Below are positions 14,313-22,888 of a stretch of 31,067 nt of DNA, piece by piece (position 1 is the first letter of the stretch; every line of letters begins with the position of its first letter). Source of the DNA: CBFHMJ01 sp965656875 (GTDB taxonomy: Bacteria > Pseudomonadota > Gammaproteobacteria > Enterobacterales > Alteromonadaceae); contig CBFHMJ010000034.1 of NCBI GenBank assembly GCA_965656875.1, positions 1 through 31,067 of the forward strand, in the 5' to 3' direction. Position numbers and translations under genes: made by a program. A model generated the notes under the pieces. That model saw only the letters and a list, made by a program, of their open reading frames with translations. It made no database searches and was not told where the DNA came from.

Positions 14313-16295
14313 TTAATCGCCGCGAGGGATGAACTGAGTCACGGAGCCATCGTTGTGTAATTCCTGGATAGACTCGGGTTGACCATCTGGTGCAATCTCG
14401 ACTAATCCAATCCCACTGGTGTTTAACAAGCGTCCATGAATGTCACCTCGTGTTCCGCCGTGAGGCACGCGTTGTTTGATTTTCATCCGACGTCGTTTGG
14501 TAAACAAATTCAGCGGTGACCAGGGACCGTACATCCAGCGATTCAGTCGATCAAATACGCGGAGCAGGGTATTTGGAAACTCATTCTTAATACCGCTACA
14601 GGTTATCTGCCAGATGCGTGGGCTGTTATCCCGAAAGCGTATTTCTGCATCGTAAGCGAATGAGTAATGCACATCACCGGACAGGATCACAAAGTTACGC
14701 GGGGTTTTTACGTGCTTGAATATTTGCAGCAGGGTATACGCCGCGCCACGATGAGCCATCCAGTTTTCAGCATCAACCGCGAGTGGAAAGCCCGCCATTG
14801 TTACAACTTTTTGGATGGTTTCGATCAGTTTAACGCCGAAAATCGGTGCAGGAGAGACCAGAATAACGGCTTGCTGATCGATCAAGTCCTGTTGCATCTC
14901 ACATAATGCTTCCCAGTCCATCAGGCCGGAAGGTTGGCCTAAATCAATTTCAGAACGCCAGCGGCGCGTGCGGGTATCAAGTACGACAATTTTGGGTGTG
15001 GTGGGCAATTCAAAATGCCAGCCCTGATAAGCCAGCATGCGAGTGACTAATTCGTCGTGTCTGACGGTATCTGGTTGATGACACCAGTCTTGCATATGTT
15101 GCAGCAGCGCTGGATCAAACTCGTCCGGGTTGTTACCAATGGCCTGACACAGGAAATAACCGATTAATGCGTTACCAATGATACGACGCGAAAACGGATG
15201 ACCATAGGCGGCCTGTTCCCACTGAGCTGTCAGATTCCAGTCGTCTGTGATGTCGTGATCATCAAAAATCATGTAGTTCGGCACATGAGCCATCAAACGG
15301 CGCACCTGAGACAATCCATCGACAAAGTTAAGCATGGCTTTGGCTTCGTCCTGATAATCTTGTCTCAGTGCTTCTGGTACGTGTGCTGACAGGTCATCCG
15401 GATCGCCCGCCAGTTCCCACAAGGTTGGAGACCAGACCAGCAGATACATGGCAATGACTTCAGCAAAACTGATCAGGTGATTGTGGGCGTAGCGTGAGGA
15501 GAAAACGGGCTGACGTTGAATGCGGCGTAACACGCCCGTACGCACGGAAATAACCGGGAGTAATTCTTCGCGACGAAACAGCCATTCTTCAGTATTTAAT
15601 AAATCGCTGCCCTGGGAAATCTGGGTTTGTTCAAAGGTTTCATTGTGCAAACCCAGCAGATCAATCACTCGGTGAATCACTTGAAGCGTTGCACCGGCAA
15701 CGTGATCGACATACACCTGATCGCCCGTCATCAGTAACATGGCCGGGCGTTCGGTTTGATTGTTGATGCTGTCTTCTACGTGTTTGTCGGCGGCCAACAG
15801 GCTGTCTTCGCTGTCGTGATGTGGATTACGGCAAGAACCATGCAAAATCGAGTGAACGTGTGGCTGAACGACGAAAGAGGGGCGTTTTTGACCGGGGTAT
15901 CGAATTTCTGGCAGATAGTCAGACAGTTGCGTTTCCGTGATTGACGATGATGTTTCATCCGGCAGCTGGAGTTTGAAATCGTATTCAATCGCAGTGCCTG
16001 TCGGTAAGGCTTCCGTTAAATGTACATTCAATAAATGAATATACGCTCGCTCACCGACTTTAAAGGTGGTGAGGTTCTGGTTCGTAAATGGAAATTCCTG
16101 TTGTGGGTGATTTTCGCGGTTAGTGGTGTCTGTCCACAGTTGAATGGCACCGTTAATCGGGTGAGGGCTGACCCACCAGAAGACGATATTGTCCGGCGTG
16201 GTGCGACGTAAGACCGGACCGGTAAAAAAGAGGGGAAGATTATTTTTATTGTGATTTATCAATGAAATAGTCCCGTGTCTGAGCTGTATTCGCAT
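14313..16295 (-). CDS. PhoD-like metallophosphatase family protein
   Basis: 660 residues. The metallophosphatase motifs appear in order: HGSCRNP (152-158), MTGDQVYVDHV (Asp192), FDDHDITDDW (344-353) and ILSGDVHYSF (Asp541, His543). These match the PhoD-like phosphatases, which hydrolyse phosphate mono- or diesters with metal cofactors. Unlike classical secreted PhoD there is no Tat or Sec signal peptide, so it is probably cytoplasmic and its substrate is unknown. An N-terminal region of ~140 residues precedes the catalytic core. The ATG lacks a strong ribosome site but no better start is near. No Pho box was recognised upstream. Confidence 0.82.
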   Translation of the reverse strand: MRIQLRHGTISLINHNKNNLPLFFTGPVLRRTTPDNIVFWWVSPHPINGAIQLWTDTTNRENHPQQEFPFTNQNLTTFKVGERAYIHLLNVHLTEALPTGTAIEYDFKLQLPDETSSSITETQLSDYLPEIRYPGQKRPSFVVQPHVHSILHGSCRNPHHDSEDSLLAADKHVEDSINNQTERPAMLLMTGDQVYVDHVAGATLQVIHRVIDLLGLHNETFEQTQISQGSDLLNTEEWLFRREELLPVISVRTGVLRRIQRQPVFSSRYAHNHLISFAEVIAMYLLVWSPTLWELAGDPDDLSAHVPEALRQDYQDEAKAMLNFVDGLSQVRRLMAHVPNYMIFDDHDITDDWNLTAQWEQAAYGHPFSRRIIGNALIGYFLCQAIGNNPDEFDPALLQHMQDWCHQPDTVRHDELVTRMLAYQGWHFELPTTPKIVVLDTRTRRWRSEIDLGQPSGLMDWEALCEMQQDLIDQQAVILVSPAPIFGVKLIETIQKVVTMAGFPLAVDAENWMAHRGAAYTLLQIFKHVKTPRNFVILSGDVHYSFAYDAEIRFRDNSPRIWQITCSGIKNEFPNTLLRVFDRLNRWMYGPWSPLNLFTKRRRMKIKQRVPHGGTRGDIHGRLLNTSGIGLVEIAPDGQPESIQELHNDGSVTQFIPRGD

Positions 16296-16443
16296 GATTT
16301 TTACGACAAGTTTACCTGAAAAATGCGTTAATTATATTGCGTTGGCTATACCTTACCAAAGAAATTGTTGGGCTATTACAACCGCTTAGCTGGTAAGACC
16401 GCTCGTGTTTTTCCCGTAGAATCAAAACACTCATTTAATCATT

Positions 16444-16482
16444 AAAAAAACCGTCTTTAACAGTATTACGGTCGGTTTTTTT
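16444..16482. terminator. Bidirectional terminator-like hairpin with no gene to end
   Basis: AAAAAAACCG (16444-16453) and CGGTTTTTTT (16473-16482) are perfectly complementary around a 19-base loop. The A-run and T-run would allow termination on either strand. The flanking genes are divergent, so neither needs a terminator here; it may end a short unannotated transcript or block readthrough. Confidence 0.6.
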
Positions 16483-16560
16483 GCAACCAGGCATGTCAAA
16501 ATTTCTCAGGGTTCATCTCGAAGTCACACTTTTGGTGCAAACTGCCCCATAGAAAGTCAT

Positions 16561-16574
16561 TGTCAGCGCTGTCA
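16561..16574. promoter_or_regulatory. LacI-type operator candidate 1 upstream of zwf
   Basis: TGTCAGCGCTGTCA is a near-perfect 14-bp palindrome (6 of 7 pairs) with the central CG typical of LacI-family operators. Its centre is 32 bp, about three helical turns, from the second site. An overlapping perfect repeat CTGTCA-ATTTA-TGACAG spans 16569-16585. The likely binding protein is the LacI-family regulator at 24102. Confidence 0.6.
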
Positions 16575-16592
16575 ATTTATGACAGAGTAAAA

Positions 16593-16606
16593 AGACAACG
16601 CTGTCA
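16593..16606. promoter_or_regulatory. LacI-type operator candidate 2 upstream of zwf
   Basis: AGACAACGCTGTCA has 5 of 7 symmetric pairs and the central CG. It shares AACGCTGTCAT, in reverse complement, with the site upstream of glk (20921-20931), an 11-bp exact match. Binding is inferred from symmetry and recurrence. Confidence 0.6.
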
Positions 16607-16792
16607 TGTGCAGCAATTTTGGGTGTTTTCCAGGTTGTGTGCTTGACTTTAATGAGTGGTGTATTGGCAAGAATACCTCGCTTTGTTTGGCTTAATCGTT
16701 AAATGTCATGGTTGTTAGTATGTGTCAGGTTGTTGTTTTTAGGCAAAAAATAGTTATCACACTGTCAGTGGTAAAAATTCGGAGGAATGGTT

Positions 16793-18268
16793 GTGTCGCG
16801 TAATTTCGATATCGTTATCTTTGGAGGTACTGGTGATCTTTCGTTCAGAAAGCTGCTTCCAGCCCTGTATCGAAGCGAGAAAGAAGGTACTTTGGGTGCA
16901 AACAGCCGAATTTTTGCCACTTCTCGCACCGACTCGTTGAATGATGAGTCGTTCATTAACCAGGTTAGTGCAAAACTACATGAATATTTGCAGCCGGGTG
17001 AGTGGAGCAAAGAAGTATGGCAGCGCTTTGCCAGTAAAATCCGTTTTTGTTCGTTGAATGTCTCAGAACATGATGAGCGTTGGGCGAATCTCGCAGCGCG
17101 TTTGAACGAGGATACGCCAGAAGAAAAACCTCGAATTTTCTATTTTGCTTTACCGGCGTCTGTGTACGGTAAAAGTTGTAAAAACCTTCACCATGCGGGC
17201 CTGATTCATGATCAGACTCGCGTCATTCTTGAAAAGCCTATCGGTTATGACCAGCAATCAGCAGAACAAGTGAATGCTGAAGTTGCGCCTTATCTTCCTG
17301 AAGACAGTATTTATCGCATTGACCATTATCTCGGTAAAGAAACGGTTCAAAACCTGTTAGCGCTTCGTTTTACCAATACCTTGTTTGAACATTTGTGGGA
17401 TGCTCGCACGATTGATCATGTGCAAATCACCCTGGCTGAAACCGTTGGTCTTGAAGGCCGAGCCGGGTTTTATGACGATGCCGGTGCTTTGCGTGACATG
17501 GTTCAGAACCATCTGTTGCAATTGATTTGTTTAATTGCGATGGACCCACCGATTGATATGTGTCCGAACACCATTCGGGCAGAAAAACTGAAAGTATTAA
17601 AAGCACTTCGTCCGTTAACTGGTCAGGCGGTGCAGGATAATGTGGTGTGCGGCCAGTACGTTAATGGCCATCTTGAAGGTAAAGATGTACCGGGTTATCT
17701 GGATGAATTACGCCAGGAGCGCGGCGAAGATGCTGACAGCAAGACTGAAACCTATGTCGCCATTCGTAGCCATATCGATAACTGGCGCTGGAGTGGCGTG
17801 CCATTCTACCTGAGAACCGGTAAGCGTTTACGGGATCGGTTTGCGGAAATCGTTATTGAATACAAGGCAGTTTCTCACCAGGTCTTCGACCGTAAAGCCG
17901 GTAATCTTGAACCTAATCGTCTGGTGATTCGTTTACAACCGGATGAGCATATCCAGCTTTCACTCATGACCAAAACGCTGAACGCTACAGAATTAGAACT
18001 TCAGCCCGTGACCTTAAATCTGGATTTTGCCGATGTGTCTGCAAATGCATCAGCTGACCCATACAAGCGATTATTACTGGATGCCGCAGATGGTAATCCA
18101 ACGCTGTTTATTCACCGTGACGAGATTGAACAAGCCTGGAAGTGGATTGATCCGATTATTGATGAGTGGTCATCGTTACGTCCACATCCTTATGAGGCTG
18201 GCAACTGGGGCCCCGCAGAATCAGATGCGATGATCCTGAAAGATGACCGTAAATGGTTCAATCGCTAA
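16793..18268 (+). CDS. zwf: Glucose-6-phosphate 1-dehydrogenase
   Basis: 491 residues from the GTG at 16793, the same length as E. coli Zwf. GGAGG lies 7 bp before this GTG but only 1 bp before the alternative ATG at 16787, which is why I choose GTG. The enzyme oxidises glucose 6-phosphate to 6-phosphogluconolactone with NADP or NAD. The nucleotide motif GGTGDL is at residues 11-16; VILEKPIGYD follows, and the active-site RIDHYLGKE lies near residues 175-183. It is the first gene of the Entner-Doudoroff block and sits behind two operator-like palindromes. pgl follows after 52 bp. Confidence 0.96.
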   Translation: MSRNFDIVIFGGTGDLSFRKLLPALYRSEKEGTLGANSRIFATSRTDSLNDESFINQVSAKLHEYLQPGEWSKEVWQRFASKIRFCSLNVSEHDERWANLAARLNEDTPEEKPRIFYFALPASVYGKSCKNLHHAGLIHDQTRVILEKPIGYDQQSAEQVNAEVAPYLPEDSIYRIDHYLGKETVQNLLALRFTNTLFEHLWDARTIDHVQITLAETVGLEGRAGFYDDAGALRDMVQNHLLQLICLIAMDPPIDMCPNTIRAEKLKVLKALRPLTGQAVQDNVVCGQYVNGHLEGKDVPGYLDELRQERGEDADSKTETYVAIRSHIDNWRWSGVPFYLRTGKRLRDRFAEIVIEYKAVSHQVFDRKAGNLEPNRLVIRLQPDEHIQLSLMTKTLNATELELQPVTLNLDFADVSANASADPYKRLLLDAADGNPTLFIHRDEIEQAWKWIDPIIDEWSSLRPHPYEAGNWGPAESDAMILKDDRKWFNR

Positions 18269-18320
18269 GCCGGTTAAACGCTACCCGTTAAAGAACAACG
18301 AAACAGATATCGACATCATT

Positions 18321-19031
18321 ATGGTTAAAGAACATTTTTTTGAATCCAGAGAAACGCTGGTCAGTGAGTTAACGCAATACTGCATGGCTCGAATCAACAA
18401 GGCGATTGAAGAACGTGGTCATGCAACAGTGATGTTGTCTGGCGGCAGTACGCCTGCTGATTTGTATGCCGCAATGTCTCATGAAAATGCGGCATGGGAC
18501 AAAGTAACTGCTGCATTAGTGGACGAGCGCTGGGTTGATTATAACCATGACAAAAGCAACGAGCAGTTTGTAACAACTCGATTAAAAGCAAATCAGGCGG
18601 AAGCAGTAACGATTCAGGGAATGAAAAACAGCCATGAAAAGGCTGTTGCTGGCGTGGCTGACTGTGAGCAGGCATATCAGGCATTACAGGCTCCGTGGGC
18701 ATTTACCATTCTGGGTATGGGGCCTGACGGACATACTGCATCGTTATTCCCACAAGCGCCGGGTCTGGCCGAAGCATTAGCGCTGGATAACGACGGACTA
18801 TGTACGGCGATTAATGCTCATCAGTCGTCTGTAACCGGTGAGTTTACCGAACGAATGACATTAACGCTGGGCGGCATTTTACATACTGATGATGTGATTT
18901 TGCTGATTACCGGTGAAGACAAATTAAAGGTTTATCAGGAAGCGTTACAGGCTGAGAACAATCTGAACTCGCCTGTCAGTGCGGTCCTTAAGCAGGACAA
19001 ATTGCCGGTAACGGTGTTCTGGGCGCCCTGA
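18321..19031 (+). CDS. pgl: 6-phosphogluconolactonase
   Basis: 236 residues from the ATG at 18321; an in-frame ATG at 18243 overlaps zwf and adds 26 residues that do not look like the family. Pgl/DevB signatures are VMLSGGSTPADLY, VDERWVDYNHDKSNEQF and LGMGPDGHTASLFP. It hydrolyses 6-phosphogluconolactone to 6-phosphogluconate in the cytoplasm, directly after Zwf in the pathway. The ribosome site is weak, so translation may depend partly on ribosomes finishing zwf. Confidence 0.93.
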   Translation: MVKEHFFESRETLVSELTQYCMARINKAIEERGHATVMLSGGSTPADLYAAMSHENAAWDKVTAALVDERWVDYNHDKSNEQFVTTRLKANQAEAVTIQGMKNSHEKAVAGVADCEQAYQALQAPWAFTILGMGPDGHTASLFPQAPGLAEALALDNDGLCTAINAHQSSVTGEFTERMTLTLGGILHTDDVILLITGEDKLKVYQEALQAENNLNSPVSAVLKQDKLPVTVFWAP

Positions 19032-19073
19032 GCCTGATTATCGATGAATTTATTTTAGAAGAGACGTATTGAT

Positions 19074-20909
19074 ATGCATCGCGAAGTACAGGCAATAACC
19101 GCGCAAATTATTGAACGAAGTCAGACGACCCGAGCGGCTTATCTGGCAAAGATTGACGCGGCCAGCGGTCACGGTAAACATCGTTCAGGCTTACCATGCG
19201 GTAATCTGGCTCATGGTTTTGCGGCCTGTTCTTCAGCTGAAAAAGCAGATCTTACCGCGAATCACAAAGCGAATATCGCGATTATTTCTTCATACAACGA
19301 CATGCTGTCGGCTCATCAACCGTTTGAGTATTACCCGGATATTTTGAAACGTGTGATTGCTGAATCGGGTGGTGTTGCACAGTTTGCCGGCGGTGTGCCT
19401 GCGATGTGTGATGGGGTGACGCAAGGTCAGCCCGGCATGGAGCTATCTTTGTTCAGTCGTGATGTGATTGCGATGTCTACCGCGATTGCTTTGTCTCACA
19501 ATATGTTTGATGGTGCATTGCTACTGGGTGTTTGTGACAAAATCGTGCCGGGATTATTGATTGGCGCGTTAAGCTTTGGCCATCTCCCCATGATTTTTGT
19601 ACCAGCAGGACCGATGCCTTCTGGTATTCCCAACAAAGAAAAAGCGCGTGCTCGCCAGAAGTTTGCTGAAGGCAAAATTGGCCGGGATGAATTGTTAAAA
19701 GCAGAATCGGCGTCTTATCACAGTCCGGGAACGTGTACGTTCTACGGCACGGCCAACAGTAACCAGATGATGATGGAAATGATGGGGCTGCATTTGCCGG
19801 GTTCATCCTTTATCAATCCTGGTACTGAGATGCGGGATAAACTGACGGCTCACGCCGGGAAACAAATCTTAAAGTTTGTCGAAGAGGGCGGCGATTACCG
19901 ACCGCTGGGCGAACTTATCAATGAAAAAGCAATCGTGAATGCGATGGTTGGCCTGTTAGCTACAGGCGGTTCTACCAACCATACCATTCACCTGATTGCG
20001 ATTGCTAAAGCGGCAGGTATTCAAATTAGCTGGGATGACTTTTCAGCCTTGTCAGCGATTGTGCCATTAGTGACCCGGATTTATCCGAATGGTCAGGCCG
20101 ATGTCAATCATTTCCAGGCCGCGGGTGGCATGGGGACGTTGATCACTGATTTATTAAATTCAGGATTAATTCATCCGGAAGTAACTGGTATTGCAGACAC
20201 TGCTGGTATGGAAGCTTACACGCAGGAACCGTATCTGGACGGCGAATTACTGCACTGGCGACAAGCACCGGCACAAAGTCATGATCAGGATGTGTTACGT
20301 TCAACGCTGGCTCCATTCAGTGCTGATGGTGGTACGAAAGCGCTACAGGGTAATCTGGGCCGCGCCGTGATGAAAACGTCGGCGGTTGATGAATCTCGCT
20401 ACGTGATAGAAGCCCCGGCTAAAGTCTTCCACGATCAACTGGAAATGTTAGCGGCTTTTAAAGCCGGTGAACTGGAACAGGATTTCGTTGCTGTGGTGCG
20501 TTATCAGGGGCCAAAAGTGAATGGTATGCCTGAGTTACACAAACTAACGCCGCCATTAGGTGTGTTACAGGACCGAGGTTTTAAGGTCGCCCTGGTGACA
20601 GATGGTCGTATGTCTGGCGCATCAGGCAAAGTCCCGTCAGCAATTCATGTCACGCCTGAATCGGCGGCTGGTGGCATGTTAGCCCGGGTTAGAGAAGGCG
20701 ATATGATTCGTCTGGATGCCAATGCTGGCACATTGAATGTATTGATTAGTGATGAAGAACTGGCAAGCCGTGAACCAGCTGACTGGGATCAACAACACAG
20801 TGAACAGGGCATGGGACGCGAATTATTCAGCGCGTTCAGACAAACGGTTGGCGATGCGGAAGCGGGAGCCAGTGTGTTTTCTGCCTTTAATGGTTTACCG
20901 AATGATTAA
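19074..20909 (+). CDS. edd: Phosphogluconate dehydratase
   Basis: 611 residues, close to E. coli Edd (603). It removes water from 6-phosphogluconate to give KDPG, the defining Entner-Doudoroff step, using a [4Fe-4S] cluster. Cys154 (LLGVCDKIVPG) and Cys221 (HSPGTCTFYGTANSNQ) fall at the numbers of the E. coli cluster ligands. Other IlvD/Edd motifs are MCDGVTQGQPGMELSLFSRD and VTDGRMSGASGKVPSAIHV near the C-terminus. It lies 42 bp after pgl; GAAGAGACG precedes the ATG. An operator-like palindrome and a terminator hairpin follow the stop, separating it from glk. Confidence 0.97.
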   Translation: MHREVQAITAQIIERSQTTRAAYLAKIDAASGHGKHRSGLPCGNLAHGFAACSSAEKADLTANHKANIAIISSYNDMLSAHQPFEYYPDILKRVIAESGGVAQFAGGVPAMCDGVTQGQPGMELSLFSRDVIAMSTAIALSHNMFDGALLLGVCDKIVPGLLIGALSFGHLPMIFVPAGPMPSGIPNKEKARARQKFAEGKIGRDELLKAESASYHSPGTCTFYGTANSNQMMMEMMGLHLPGSSFINPGTEMRDKLTAHAGKQILKFVEEGGDYRPLGELINEKAIVNAMVGLLATGGSTNHTIHLIAIAKAAGIQISWDDFSALSAIVPLVTRIYPNGQADVNHFQAAGGMGTLITDLLNSGLIHPEVTGIADTAGMEAYTQEPYLDGELLHWRQAPAQSHDQDVLRSTLAPFSADGGTKALQGNLGRAVMKTSAVDESRYVIEAPAKVFHDQLEMLAAFKAGELEQDFVAVVRYQGPKVNGMPELHKLTPPLGVLQDRGFKVALVTDGRMSGASGKVPSAIHVTPESAAGGMLARVREGDMIRLDANAGTLNVLISDEELASREPADWDQQHSEQGMGRELFSAFRQTVGDAEAGASVFSAFNGLPND

Positions 20910-20921
20910 ATTTGTCAGAAA

Positions 20922-20935
20922 TGACAGCGTTATCA
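20922..20935. promoter_or_regulatory. LacI-type operator candidate 3 upstream of glk
   Basis: TGACAGCGTTATCA has 5 of 7 symmetric pairs and the central CG, matching the two sites upstream of zwf. TATCAT (20931-20936), a possible -10, overlaps it, so a bound repressor would block an internal promoter. No convincing -35 is seen. Confidence 0.6.
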
Positions 20936-20962
20936 TTGGATAGCAAATTCGATATGTGGTCT

Positions 20963-21013
20963 GTTGTTGGCGGTGCGGTCGTCTCCCCGTAAGTCATCGC
21001 CAACAACTTTTTT
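20963..21013 (+). terminator. Terminator or attenuator between edd and glk
   Basis: GTTGTTGGCG (20963-20972) and CGCCAACAAC (20998-21007) make a perfect 10-bp stem with a 25-base loop, followed directly by TTTTTT. It ends 22 bp before the glk ATG, within what would be the glk leader. It should reduce transcription from edd into glk, and would also affect any promoter near 20931. Confidence 0.8.
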
Positions 21014-21035
21014 ATTAAAGAGTACTGGTTACAAC

Positions 21036-22007
21036 ATGAACCCCATTTTGGTTGCCGATATTGGCGGAACAAATGCACGATTTGGTTTAAGTCTCGGCAA
21101 AGATCCTGAGACGTTGAAGTATCGTATTGAGCAGCAACGCGTCTATAAGTGCGAGTCGTATCGTAATTTTTCTGATGTGTTAAGCGCGTACTTGTCAGAC
21201 GTAGGTGTTGCTAATCCGGATTACGCCTGTATAGCGGTGGCGGGGCCGGTAGACGGTGATATCGTGCGTTTAACCAACCTGAGCTGGGAGTTCTCAATTT
21301 CTACGTTGAGTCATAAGTTTGGTATCAAACGGCTGGAAGTCGTGAATGACTTTCATGCGCTGGCGTACTCTGCCAAGCATATGAAAGATCAGGACTTAAC
21401 GGTCATTAAAGAAGGTATCGTAAAACCAGAGTCAGCCAAAGCGATTATCGGTCCAGGAACGGGGTTGGGTGTTGCGGCGCTGGTGCCTTTTGATGGTAAG
21501 TGGACACCGTTACCGGGTGAGGGCGGACATTCTGCGTTTTCACCGATTAACGAGAAAGAAGCGGCGATTCTGGCGTTGGCGCGTCGTAAACACGCGCACG
21601 TTTCCACGGAAACTTTTTTAAGTGGTACGGGATTGCGTTATCTGTATCAGGTGTTGGCGACGCTACACGGCGAAACCGTTCATGATTATTACGCGAAAGA
21701 TATTAGCTTTCATGCCATCAATGACAGCGACAAAACGTGTCGTGAAGCATTGAATCTGTTTTGCGGCATGTTAGGTAATTTCTGTGGCGATGCAGCACTG
21801 ATGTACGGTGCAAAAGGTGGTGTTTATCTGGGCGGTGGTATCTTGCCGAGATTCATCACATTTTTAAAAGATTCAGACTTTGAGAATCGCTTTAATCACA
21901 AAGGCGTGATGAGTGATTATGTGGCAAATATCCCTGTGTATCTGATGACTCACGATCAGCCTGCGTTAGTTGGTGCTGCTGGTTGGATTAATCGCCAAAT
22001 CCAGTGA
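21036..22007 (+). CDS. glk: Glucokinase
   Basis: 323 residues from the ATG at 21036; a longer frame from 20964 would run through the terminator hairpin and is unlikely. E. coli Glk has 321. The phosphate-binding DIGGTNARFG is at residues 8-17; VNDFHALAYS, GPGTGLGVAAL, PGEGGHSAFSP and the C-terminal GGVYLGGGILPRF are typical of the bacterial Glk family. It phosphorylates glucose with ATP, supplying glucose 6-phosphate to Zwf. The ribosome site is poor (AAAGAG, about 14 bp away). eda follows after 26 bp. Confidence 0.96.
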   Translation: MNPILVADIGGTNARFGLSLGKDPETLKYRIEQQRVYKCESYRNFSDVLSAYLSDVGVANPDYACIAVAGPVDGDIVRLTNLSWEFSISTLSHKFGIKRLEVVNDFHALAYSAKHMKDQDLTVIKEGIVKPESAKAIIGPGTGLGVAALVPFDGKWTPLPGEGGHSAFSPINEKEAAILALARRKHAHVSTETFLSGTGLRYLYQVLATLHGETVHDYYAKDISFHAINDSDKTCREALNLFCGMLGNFCGDAALMYGAKGGVYLGGGILPRFITFLKDSDFENRFNHKGVMSDYVANIPVYLMTHDQPALVGAAGWINRQIQ

Positions 22008-22033
22008 CTGAGTGCAGATTAATAAAGGTGTAA

Positions 22034-22669
22034 ATGATGAGTATAAAAACATTACTGGCTGACGTCCGCTTACTTCCGGTGTTAGTGATCAACGAACTGG
22101 AACAAGCCTTACCGTTAGCAAAGGCATTGATGGATGCAGGATTCACGGCAATCGAAGTCACATTACGTAGTCCATGTGCCAGTGAAGCTATTCGCTTAAT
22201 TAAAGCTGAATGCCCTGACTTAATCGTTGGTGCCGGTACGGTGACGGACAAACGTAGTTTTGCCGCAGCGATGGCGGCAGGTTCTGATTTTCTGGTCAGC
22301 CCGGGTTTTACGTCTAATCTGGCTGAAGTCGCACGAACATCTGATGTGCCATTGATTCCCGGGGTAGCAACGCCTTCTGAAGCGATGTTGGCGTCAGACA
22401 TGGGCTACGAGTTACTGAAATTGTTTCCGGCGGAAGCGGTCGGTGGCAGAGCCTTATTAAAGTCAATTGCCGGACCATTGCCTGACATTCGTTTTTGTCC
22501 GACAGGCGGTATAACCGCTGATTCAGCACCGGATTACCTGGAATTGCCAAACGTATTTTGTGTCGGTGGTTCCTGGATGGTACCGGGATCATTGCTGGCG
22601 GCAAGAGACTGGCAGGGAATCACAAATCTGGCTCGCGAAGCGTTAGCAGCGTGTGCCGTTGACAGTTAA
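22034..22669 (+). CDS. eda: KDPG aldolase (2-dehydro-3-deoxy-phosphogluconate aldolase)
   Basis: 211 residues; AAAGGTG lies before the paired ATGATG, so the start may be 22034 or 22037. It cleaves KDPG into pyruvate and glyceraldehyde 3-phosphate. The Schiff-base lysine is Lys129 in LLKLFPAEAVGG and the acid-base Glu41 is in IEVTLRS; FCPTGGI binds phosphate near the C-terminus. Eda can also act on related keto acids, but the context makes the Entner-Doudoroff role clear. Its product feeds Gap, encoded next. Confidence 0.96.
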   Translation: MMSIKTLLADVRLLPVLVINELEQALPLAKALMDAGFTAIEVTLRSPCASEAIRLIKAECPDLIVGAGTVTDKRSFAAAMAAGSDFLVSPGFTSNLAEVARTSDVPLIPGVATPSEAMLASDMGYELLKLFPAEAVGGRALLKSIAGPLPDIRFCPTGGITADSAPDYLELPNVFCVGGSWMVPGSLLAARDWQGITNLAREALAACAVDS

Positions 22670-22733
22670 TAACAAACTGGTCAGCGAAAAACTTCTTTTT
22701 ATGTAATTTAAATGTTAAATAATAGTATTGAAT

Positions 22734-22746
22734 AGCGATATACGCT
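22734..22746. repeat. Small inverted repeat in the gap upstream region
   Basis: AGCG (22734-22737) and CGCT (22743-22746) flank ATATA in the 219-bp gap between eda and gap. The region is AT-rich and probably carries a gap promoter, but I could not settle on -35 and -10 hexamers. The repeat does not match the TGACAGCG-type sites upstream of zwf and glk. Confidence 0.3.
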
Positions 22747-22888
22747 GAACTGCCATTTCCAATGGTATAGCCCATATACAGGTTGATTAATTGCTCGTCC
22801 CATCAGGCTTTAACAGCACTGGCAACCAATCAACAGCCCCAACGATGGAAACGCCGGTTGGCTCAGCGATCAATGAGTGAGGTGTAAA

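Larger units (their letters stand above)
16296..16792. other. Regulatory region upstream of zwf, with an isolated terminator-like hairpin
   Basis: This 497-bp gap has no convincing protein gene. Its left part holds a terminator-like hairpin at 16444-16482 that ends no known gene. Its right part holds two operator-like palindromes (16561-16574 and 16593-16606). TTGACT at 16643-16648 is a possible -35, but no clear -10 matches it. An imperfect inverted repeat (TTATCAC / GTGGTAA, 16754-16774) lies just before the zwf ribosome site. Confidence 0.5.

Noticed and set aside
22701..22720. Possible HexR site before gap (TGTAATTTAAATGTTA)
   Set aside because: Only the left half resembles the HexR palindrome TGTAATTAAATTACA; the right half does not match and no hexR gene is seen in the window.
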